Assembly: GCF_020781835.1 (NCBI RefSeq)
Contig: NZ_JAJGNJ010000002.1
Location: forward strand, 310,001-374,000
DNA: 64,000 nt
Direction of reading: 5' to 3'
Source of the DNA: Microbacterium testaceum
GTDB lineage: Bacteria; Actinomycetota; Actinomycetes; Actinomycetales; Microbacteriaceae
Made by a program: the position numbers and the translations under genes
Shown here: positions 58,173 through 64,000 of the stretch, piece after piece
How the letters are laid out: every line of letters starts with the position of its first letter
Numbering within the stretch: the first letter of the stretch is position 1
The notes under the pieces: generated by a model
The model's database searches: none
The model's input: the letters and a program-made list of their open reading frames with translations, nothing else
What the model was told of the DNA's origin: nothing

Positions 58173-59174
58173 ATGGAGCGGCGACCCGGACTCGACCCCG
58201 CCGTCGCAGAGGTGCGACGTGCCGTGCGCACGTGCCTCGAGGGGCGGAGCGGGGCGGTCGTCGTCGCGCTGTCCGGCGGCGGCGACTCGCTGGCTCTCGC
58301 AGCGGCCGCGGCCTTCGAGGCGCCCAGACTCGGCATCCGCGCGGAGGCCGTCGTCATCGACCACGGTCTGCAGGACGGGTCGGCCGCCATCGCCGGACGC
58401 GCCGTGGATGCCGCCCGCGGGCTCGGGCTCGCCGCCCGGACCGTGGCGGTCGATGTGCGCAACAGCGGCGGGGGACTCGAGGCCGCGGCCCGCGAGGCGC
58501 GGTACGCCGCTCTCGCGCGCGCCGCCGCCGAGACGGGCGCCGACGCGGTGCTGCTGGGGCACACCCTCGACGATCAGGCCGAGACGGTGCTGCTCGGGTT
58601 GGCCCGCGGATCGGGGGCGACGAGTCTGTCGGGCATGGCCCCCGAGCGGAGGGATGCCACGGGACCCGCCTGGTTGCGACCTCTCCTGGCCGTGCGGCGC
58701 GAGACGACGGCCGCCGCGTGCGCCGCCGAGGGACTCCACCCGTGGCACGACCCCCACAACTCGGACGTGTCGTTCGCGCGCGTCCGAGTCCGCGAGAACG
58801 TGCTGCCCGTGCTCGAGGCCGAGCTCGGGCCCGGTGTGGCGGAGGCGCTCGCGCGTACCGCCGAGCAGTTGCGGGAGGACGCCGCGGCGTTCCAGGACAT
58901 GATCGACGAGACGATCGAGGACATCGTCGAGCATGCCGAGGCCGGGATCTCCGTGTCGGTAGCAGCACTCGCGGCCAACCCGGCGGCGCTGCGCAATCGC
59001 ATCGTGCGTCACGTCGTCGACAGCGAGTTCGGCGTGGCGCTCACGCGGGCGCAGACGCTCGAGGTCGCGCGGCTGGCCACGCACTGGCGGGGGCAGGGGC
59101 CCATCGATCTGCCCGGCTGCCTCGCCCGCCGCGTCGGAGGCCGGATCGAGATCGTCGCGCGGGCGGCATCCTGA
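58173..59174 (+). CDS. tilS: tRNA(Ile)-lysidine synthetase
   Basis: The 333-residue enzyme changes the wobble C of tRNA-Ile(CAU) to lysidine using ATP and lysine. It has the N-type PP-loop VVALSGGGDSLALAA, the VVIDHGLQ strand, and LGHTLDDQAETVLLGLARGSGATSLSGM, the conserved H-T-x-D-D-Q-A-E-T active-site segment, followed by the C-terminal NSDVSFARVRVRENVLP motif. TAGCGT (58161-58166) is six bases ahead of ATG 58173 and no ribosome binding site is visible, suggesting a leaderless mRNA. It is followed by hpt and ftsH, the conserved tilS-hpt-ftsH order. Confidence 0.95.
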   Translation: MERRPGLDPAVAEVRRAVRTCLEGRSGAVVVALSGGGDSLALAAAAAFEAPRLGIRAEAVVIDHGLQDGSAAIAGRAVDAARGLGLAARTVAVDVRNSGGGLEAAAREARYAALARAAAETGADAVLLGHTLDDQAETVLLGLARGSGATSLSGMAPERRDATGPAWLRPLLAVRRETTAAACAAEGLHPWHDPHNSDVSFARVRVRENVLPVLEAELGPGVAEALARTAEQLREDAAAFQDMIDETIEDIVEHAEAGISVSVAALAANPAALRNRIVRHVVDSEFGVALTRAQTLEVARLATHWRGQGPIDLPGCLARRVGGRIEIVARAAS

Positions 59175-59197
59175 ACCGTCCTGCGTAGACTTGTCCA

Positions 59198-59749
59198 ATG
59201 CGCGCGGCCGACATCTCCGACGACATCAGCGAAGTCCTCCTCACCGAGGAGCAGATCCACGACAAGCTCGCCGAACTGGCCACGCAGGTCGCGGCCGACT
59301 ATGTCGGTCGCGATGTCGTCCTGGTGGGCGTCCTCAAGGGGGCGGTGATGGTCATGGCCGACTTCGCCCGCCACCTGCCGATGCACATCACGATGGACTG
59401 GATGGCGGTCTCCTCCTACGGAGCGAGCACGCGGTCGAGCGGCGTGGTGCAGATCCGCAAAGACCTCGACACCGACATCACCGGCAAGCACGTGCTGATC
59501 GTCGAGGACATCATCGACTCCGGTCTGACCCTCAGCTGGCTGCTCGAGAACTTCGCCTCCCGCGGCGCCGAGTCCGTCGAGGTCCTGGCTCTCCTGCGCA
59601 AGCCGGACGCCATGAAGGTCGAGGTCGACTGCCGCTACGTCGGCTTCGACATCCCCAACGACTTCGTCATCGGCTACGGCCTCGACTACGCGGAGAAGTA
59701 CCGGAACCTCCGCGACGTCGCGGTGCTCGCGCCGCACGTGTACTCCTGA
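59198..59749 (+). CDS. hpt: Hypoxanthine phosphoribosyltransferase
   Basis: The 183-residue purine-salvage enzyme forms IMP or GMP from PRPP and hypoxanthine or guanine. It has VLVGVLKGAVMVMADFAR (PPi loop), MAVSSYGASTRSSG (flexible loop), the PRPP motif VLIVEDIIDSGLTLS, and VGFDIPNDFVIGYGLDYAEKYRNL (purine binding). ATG 59198 lacks a ribosome binding site, but TAGACT (59186-59191) is six bases ahead, again a leaderless arrangement separate from tilS read-through. Confidence 0.96.
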   Translation: MRAADISDDISEVLLTEEQIHDKLAELATQVAADYVGRDVVLVGVLKGAVMVMADFARHLPMHITMDWMAVSSYGASTRSSGVVQIRKDLDTDITGKHVLIVEDIIDSGLTLSWLLENFASRGAESVEVLALLRKPDAMKVEVDCRYVGFDIPNDFVIGYGLDYAEKYRNLRDVAVLAPHVYS

Positions 59750-59757
59750 CGGCCGGC

Positions 59758-59787
59758 CGGATGCCGGGCCCGGAGGCGCGGCATCCG
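59758..59787 (+). terminator. Hairpin after hpt built from the GGATGCC heptamer
   Basis: CGGATGCCG (59758-59766) and CGGCATCCG (59779-59787) form a perfect 9-bp stem, nine bases after the hpt stop. Like the 2793-2825 hairpin, its core is the overrepresented GGATGCC/GGCATCC pair. Confidence 0.55.
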
Positions 59788-59898
59788 CTCGTCCGGTACG
59801 CCCACGACGAACGCACAGGCCTGGCATAGTCGGCGCGCGTTACCCTGAATGCCACCGCTTTTTCCGGGCGGATCACGAAAGGGCTGGGCTCGCCCACC

Positions 59899-61902
59899 AT
59901 GGATTTCAAGAAGATCACGCGCAACCCGATCATCTACGTTCTGCTGGTCGGTCTGCTTCTGGTCATCGGCTTCTCGCTCATCTCCAACCTCAGCGGAGCG
60001 CGTCAGGTCTCCACGCAGGAGGGCCTCGAGCTGCTCAAGGGCGGCACGGTCACTTCGGCGACGACCAACGACGTCGACCAGCGCGTCGACCTCCAGCTCT
60101 CGCAGCCCTTCGAAGGCGCCGACACCGTGCAGTTCTACTACGGCACGGCGCGGGCCTCGGAGGTCGCCACCGCGATCGACACCGCCGCGCCGGAAGACGG
60201 CTTCAACGACGTCGTGCCGCGCCCGGGCTGGTTCGACGGGTTCCTCTCGCTGATGCTTCCGCTGGTGCTGCTCGGTCTGCTGTTCTGGTGGCTGCTCTCC
60301 AGCGCCCAGGGTGGCGGCAGCAAGGTGATGCAGTTCGGCAAGTCCCGGGCGAAGCTCGTGACGAAAGAGACGCCCACCGTCACCTTCCAGGACGTCGCGG
60401 GATCCGACGAGGCGATCGAGGAGCTCGAAGAGATCAAGGAGTTCCTCAAAGACCCGAAGAAGTTCGAAGAGGTCGGCGCGCGCATTCCGAAGGGCGTGCT
60501 GCTCTACGGCCCTCCCGGCACCGGTAAGACGCTGCTCGCCCGCGCCGTCGCGGGGGAGGCCGGGGTGCCCTTCTACTCGATCTCCGGCTCGGACTTCGTG
60601 GAGATGTTCGTCGGTGTGGGCGCCAGCCGCGTGCGCGACCTCTTCAACCAGGCGAAGGAGAACTCGCCGGCGATCATCTTCATCGACGAGATCGACGCGG
60701 TGGGCCGCCACCGTGGCGCCGGGATGGGCGGCGGTCACGACGAGCGCGAGCAGACGCTGAACCAGATGCTCGTCGAGATGGACGGCTTCGACCCGAAGGT
60801 CAACGTCATCGTCATCGCCGCGACGAACCGCCCCGACATCCTCGACCCCGCGCTCCTGCGCCCCGGCCGCTTCGACCGTCAGATCGGCGTCGACGCGCCC
60901 GACCTCAAGGGCCGCCAGCGCATCCTCGAGGTGCACGGCCGCGGCAAGCCGCTGTCGGACTCGGTCGACCTCGAGGTCGTGGCGCGGAAGACGCCCGGGT
61001 TCACCGGTGCCGACCTGGCCAACGTCCTGAACGAGGCCGCGCTGCTGACGGCGCGCTCGAACGCCCAGCTCATCGACAACCGCGCCCTCGACGAGGCGAT
61101 CGACCGCGTGATCGCGGGGCCGCAGCGGCGCACGCGCGTGATGAAGGAGAAGGAGAAGCTCATCACGGCCTACCACGAGGGCGGACACGCGCTCGCGGCG
61201 GCGGCGATGAACCACACCGATCCCGTCACCAAGGTCACGATCCTTCCCCGCGGCAAGGCGTTGGGCTACACGATGGTGCTGCCGCTGGACGACAAGTACT
61301 CCGTCACCCGCAACGAGCTGCAGGACCAGCTGACGTACGCGATGGGCGGCCGTGTGGCAGAGGAGATCGTCTTCCACGACCCCACGACCGGTGCCTCCAA
61401 CGACATCGAGAAGGCCACGAGCATCGCCCGAAAGATGGTCACCGAGTACGGCATGACCACCGAGGTCGGTCCGGTGAAGCTCGGATCGTCGTCGGGCGAG
61501 GTCTTCATGGGGCGTGACATGGGTCACGGCCGTGATTTCTCGGAGCGCATCGCCGAGCGGGTCGACGCGCAGGTCCGCGGACTCATCGAGCAGGCGCACA
61601 ACGAGGCCTACCAGGTCATCAACGACAACCGCGAGGTGCTCGACCGCCTCGCGCTGGCCCTGCTCGAGAAGGAGACGCTCGACCACCTCGAGCTCGCCGA
61701 GATCTTCAAGGACGTCAAGCGTCTGCCCCCGCGCCCGCAGTGGCTGTCGTCGGGTGACCGCCCGGTCTCGAGCCTGCCGCCGGTCGAGGTCCCTCGCCGC
61801 CACACCCCCGCGGGGGTCGCCGCGTCCGTCGAGGCCGACGCCCAGCCCGCGACCCAGCAGCAGCGCAGGCCGAGCGGACAGACGCGTCCGGCCACCGCCT
61901 AA
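59899..61902 (+). CDS. ftsH: ATP-dependent zinc metalloprotease FtsH
   Basis: The 667-residue membrane protease has two transmembrane helices (about 12-32 and 113-135) around a small periplasm-side domain. An AAA module follows with [11 protein letters not shown] (Walker A), [15 protein letters not shown] (Walker B), [21 protein letters not shown] (second region of homology), then the peptidase site [10 protein letters not shown] (HExxH at about 426). The C-terminal Gln/Pro-rich tail is disordered. It degrades unassembled membrane proteins and regulators. A TACCCT at 59841-59846 may be its -10. Six bases separate it from folE, so the folate genes may be co-transcribed. Confidence 0.97.
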   Translation: MDFKKITRNPIIYVLLVGLLLVIGFSLISNLSGARQVSTQEGLELLKGGTVTSATTNDVDQRVDLQLSQPFEGADTVQFYYGTARASEVATAIDTAAPEDGFNDVVPRPGWFDGFLSLMLPLVLLGLLFWWLLSSAQGGGSKVMQFGKSRAKLVTKETPTVTFQDVAGSDEAIEELEEIKEFLKDPKKFEEVGARIPKGVLLYGPPGTGKTLLARAVAGEAGVPFYSISGSDFVEMFVGVGASRVRDLFNQAKENSPAIIFIDEIDAVGRHRGAGMGGGHDEREQTLNQMLVEMDGFDPKVNVIVIAATNRPDILDPALLRPGRFDRQIGVDAPDLKGRQRILEVHGRGKPLSDSVDLEVVARKTPGFTGADLANVLNEAALLTARSNAQLIDNRALDEAIDRVIAGPQRRTRVMKEKEKLITAYHEGGHALAAAAMNHTDPVTKVTILPRGKALGYTMVLPLDDKYSVTRNELQDQLTYAMGGRVAEEIVFHDPTTGASNDIEKATSIARKMVTEYGMTTEVGPVKLGSSSGEVFMGRDMGHGRDFSERIAERVDAQVRGLIEQAHNEAYQVINDNREVLDRLALALLEKETLDHLELAEIFKDVKRLPPRPQWLSSGDRPVSSLPPVEVPRRHTPAGVAASVEADAQPATQQQRRPSGQTRPATA

Positions 61903-61908
61903 GGCGCC

Positions 61909-62499
61909 GTGGCCGTCGACCGGGAGCGCGTGTCCGCGCTCGTACGCGAGCTTCTCGAGGCGATCGGTGAGGACCCCGATCGCCCGGGCCTGCGGCAGAC
62001 CCCGGCGCGCGTGGCGGACTCCTGGAGCGAGTTCTTCGGCGGAGTGGGCCAGGATGCCGGCGCCCCGCTGCAGCACAGCATCTCGGTGAGCCGTGGCCCG
62101 GCGCCGGACACTCTGCCCTCCGGTGCCGTGATCCTGCGCGACATCGCCTTCCGCTCCATGTGCGAGCACCACCTTCTCCCCTTCCGGGGTCGCGCACACG
62201 TGGCGTACCTGCCCGGCGAGGAGGTCGTGGGGCTCGGGGCACTGCCCCGCGTCATCGACATCCTCGCCGCCCGCCCCCAGGTGCAGGAGCGTCTCGGCGA
62301 GCAGATCGCCGACACGATCGCCGGTGCCCTCGACGCCCGGGGAGTCCTGGTCGTGCTGGATGCCGCGCACGAGTGCGTCACGATGCGTGGCGGCCGCCAG
62401 CCCGATGCCTCGACGGTGACGGTCGCCGCGCGCGGAGAGTACGTGGACCCCGTCGCTCGCACCGAACTCGTCGCCCTCATCGGTCGGGGGCGCCCGTGA
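61909..62499 (+). CDS. folE: GTP cyclohydrolase I (FolE type)
   Basis: The 196-residue enzyme makes dihydroneopterin triphosphate from GTP, the first step of folate synthesis. It has EDPDRPGLRQTPARVADSW, the zinc and active-site segment FRSMCEHHLLPFRGRAHVAYLPG, GLGALPRVIDILAARPQVQERLGEQIAD and VLDAAHECVTMRG. GTG 61909 follows AAGGCG six bases after ftsH. Its TGA overlaps folP (GTGA). The ftsH-folE-folP-folB-folK order is typical of Actinobacteria. Confidence 0.97.
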   Translation: MAVDRERVSALVRELLEAIGEDPDRPGLRQTPARVADSWSEFFGGVGQDAGAPLQHSISVSRGPAPDTLPSGAVILRDIAFRSMCEHHLLPFRGRAHVAYLPGEEVVGLGALPRVIDILAARPQVQERLGEQIADTIAGALDARGVLVVLDAAHECVTMRGGRQPDASTVTVAARGEYVDPVARTELVALIGRGRP

Positions 62500-63287
62500 C
62501 CCTCGTGATGGGGATCGTCAACGTCACCCCGGACTCCTTCAGCGACGGCGGCCGGTTCCTCGACCCCGACGTCGCGATCGCGCACGCCCGTTCGCTGCGC
62601 GCACAGGGCGCCGACCTGCTCGATGTGGGCGGCGAGTCGACGCGACCGGGAGCCGAGCGGGTCGCGCCCCGTGTCGAGCAGCAGCGGGTGCTCCCCGTCG
62701 TCCAGGCGTTGGCATCCGAGGGGCTCGTCGTCAGCATCGACACGATGAACGCCTCCACGGCCCGTGCGGCGGTCGCCGCCGGCGCGCGACTCGTCAACGA
62801 CGTCTCGGGCGGCCTGGCCGACCCGGACATGCTCGACGCCGTCGCCGAGTCGGACGCCGACATCGCTCTGGGCCACTGGCGCGGGCCGTCGGCGGAGATG
62901 TACGCCCACGCCGAGTACGGCGACGTGGTCGGCGAGGTGCGGGCCGAGCTGGAGGAGCGCGTCGCCGCGGCCGAGGCGGCCGGCATCCCGCGCTCCCGCA
63001 TCGTCGTGGACCCCGGTATCGGGTTCGGCAAGCGGGGGGTGCAGAACTGGCAGACCCTTCGCGGACTGCCGCGCCTGGCCGACCTGGGCTGCCGCGTCCT
63101 CGTCGGCACGAGCCGCAAGCGCTTCCTCGCCGAGACGATCGGCGTGGATGCCGATCTCGCCCGCCGCGATCTCGCCACCGCGGTCACCAGTGTCCTGGCG
63201 GCGCGCGCCGGGGCGTGGGCCGTCCGCGTGCACGACGTCCCGACCACTCGCGACGCCCTCGCCGTCGCCCGCGCCTGGGAGGCCTGA
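62496..63287 (+). CDS. folP: Dihydropteroate synthase
   Basis: The 263-residue TIM-barrel enzyme joins p-aminobenzoate to hydroxymethyl-dihydropterin pyrophosphate, the sulfonamide target. It has MGIVNVTPDSFSDGG (pyrophosphate loop), DVGGESTRPGAERV (loop 2), SIDTMNASTARAAV, LVNDVSGG, VVDPGIGFGK and VGTSRKRFLAE (pterin-binding Lys/Arg), and ends with the RVHDV Arg-His motif. It overlaps folE by four bases and folB by one (TGATG). Confidence 0.97.
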   Translation: MTLVMGIVNVTPDSFSDGGRFLDPDVAIAHARSLRAQGADLLDVGGESTRPGAERVAPRVEQQRVLPVVQALASEGLVVSIDTMNASTARAAVAAGARLVNDVSGGLADPDMLDAVAESDADIALGHWRGPSAEMYAHAEYGDVVGEVRAELEERVAAAEAAGIPRSRIVVDPGIGFGKRGVQNWQTLRGLPRLADLGCRVLVGTSRKRFLAETIGVDADLARRDLATAVTSVLAARAGAWAVRVHDVPTTRDALAVARAWEA

Positions 63288-63655
63288 TGGACTTCGCCGA
63301 TGAGATCACGCTGACGGGGGTGCGCGCCTTCGGCTTCCACGGCGTGTACGCCGACGAGAAGCGCGAGGGGCAGGAGTTCGTCGTCGACGTCTCCCTGCAG
63401 TTGTCGTTGCGCCCCGCCGCGGAATCCGACGACGTCGTCGACACGGTGCACTACGGCGAGCTGGCCGAGCGCATCGTCGCGCACGTCGAGAGCGATCCGG
63501 TCGATCTGCTCGAGACGCTCGCTCAGCGGATCGCCGACGACGTCCTCACCGACGAACGCGTGATGCTCGTGACGGTGACCGTGCACAAGCCGCAGGCCCC
63601 GATCGCGGTGCCCTTCGGGGACGTGTCGGTGACGATCCGGAGGGGGCGCGCGTGA
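63287..63655 (+). CDS. folB: Dihydroneopterin aldolase
   Basis: The 122-residue T-fold protein converts dihydroneopterin to hydroxymethyl-dihydropterin. Features are ITLTGVRAFGFHGVYADEKREGQEFVVDVSLQLS (active-site Tyr/Glu region), VVDTVHYGELAERIVAHVES and VTVTVHKPQAPI (catalytic Lys). It starts on the ATG overlapping the folP stop and ends in a GTGA overlap with folK. Confidence 0.96.
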   Translation: MDFADEITLTGVRAFGFHGVYADEKREGQEFVVDVSLQLSLRPAAESDDVVDTVHYGELAERIVAHVESDPVDLLETLAQRIADDVLTDERVMLVTVTVHKPQAPIAVPFGDVSVTIRRGRA

Positions 63656-64000
63656 GCGTCCGTCTCGCCCACGGCATCGGCGATCCTCCCGCGGATCAGC
63701 CGGTGGACGCCGTCGTCGCCCTGGGCGCCAACCTCGGTGCCCGTAGCGAGACGCTCGCGGCGGCCGCAGCCGAGCTCGGCAGGCTGCCCTTGACCGACGA
63801 CGTCCGCGTCTCGGCACCGATCGAGACGGTGGCGGTGACACTGGCGGGCGAGGATGTGGACGCCCCTCGCTACCTCAATGCCGTCGCGCTGTTGCGGACG
63901 AGGCTCGCGCCGGCGACCCTGCTGCGGGAGCTTCACCGCATCGAAGCCGATCACGGGCGTGTCCGTCGGGAGAAGTGGGGCGACCGCACTCTCGACCTCG
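63652..64000 (+). CDS. folK: Hydroxymethyl-dihydropterin pyrophosphokinase (partial)
   Basis: The visible 116 residues, cut by the right window edge, contain VVALGANLGARSETLAAAAAEL (HPPK start), PRYLNAVALLRTRLAPATLLRELHRIEADHGRVRREKWGDRTLDL, the conserved R-x-R-x3-W-G-x-R-T-L-D-L-D segment with ATP/Mg-binding residues. An N-terminal extension of about 20 residues precedes the usual start. It pyrophosphorylates the pterin before FolP. GTG 63652 overlaps the folB stop. Confidence 0.95.
   Translation, partial: MSVRLAHGIGDPPADQPVDAVVALGANLGARSETLAAAAAELGRLPLTDDVRVSAPIETVAVTLAGEDVDAPRYLNAVALLRTRLAPATLLRELHRIEADHGRVRREKWGDRTLDL

Overview
The window is about 71% G+C by eye, with almost every third codon position G or C, GTG starts, many 4-base ATGA/GTGA gene overlaps and promoters placed directly in front of start codons. 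Together with the ftsH-folE-folP-folB-folK block, tilS-hpt, a DUF3073 protein and an Rv2578c-type radical SAM protein this points to an actinobacterium, most likely Microbacteriaceae (Microbacterium-like). It looks like ordinary chromosome. I see no prophage, insertion sequence, CRISPR array or plasmid functions.

Layout. 1-4.5 kb: end of an MFS permease, DUF3073, a universal stress protein, a PadR/DUF4097 operon with a palindromic operator, small proteins, and a Rho-N domain protein coupled to topoisomerase IB. 4.5-8.1 kb: on the minus strand, a one-lobe solute-binding lipoprotein with a CDF exporter, then a separate operon of a 53-residue Cys/His protein, a CoA-disulfide-reductase-like flavoprotein fused to rhodanese, and a CsoR/CstR-family repressor, whose probable operator lies in the operon's promoter spacer. 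8.2-15 kb: two fluoride channel genes, an RND exporter, a DUF998-like membrane protein, and galM with a monooxygenase-domain protein. 15-22.7 kb: a DEAD-box helicase with an arginine-rich repeat tail, a radical SAM gene with a LexA-like box, a flavoprotein/ArsR/ArsN-like group, a VanY-like peptidase and an SDR.

22.7-28.6 kb holds an ECF vitamin transporter whose T and fused A1A2 genes are separated from a YkoE-like S gene by three plus-strand genes (Tat metallophosphatase, lipoprotein, membrane protein). 28.7-44.4 kb: a large secreted subtilase, pirin, RecQ, an acyl-CoA oxidase-like enzyme, 3-methyladenine glycosylase I, a second DEAD-box helicase, a UvrA-like ABC protein and a resolvase-fold protein lacking catalytic residues. 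44.5-55.2 kb: Na+/H+ antiporter, kynureninase/amidohydrolase/glutaredoxin, a GT2-GtrA glycosyltransferase, a polysaccharide deacetylase, a Gfo/Idh/MocA dehydrogenase, chromate transporter and an acyl-CoA ligase. 55.3-64 kb: a tRNA-Glu-Asp-Phe operon with promoter and terminator, an M23 peptidase, ppa, tilS, hpt, ftsH and the folate genes, running off the window in folK.

Recurring signals beyond genes: the heptamer GGATGCC/GGCATCC occurs roughly 110 times (about 15 expected from base composition), inside genes and as intergenic hairpins. About ten genes have a TANNNT -10 box 6-7 bases before the start codon, which predicts leaderless mRNAs. The most distinctive items are the heptamer, the CstR-like operon with its operator, the split ECF locus with a DtxR-like box, and the single-lobe binding protein paired with a CDF exporter.
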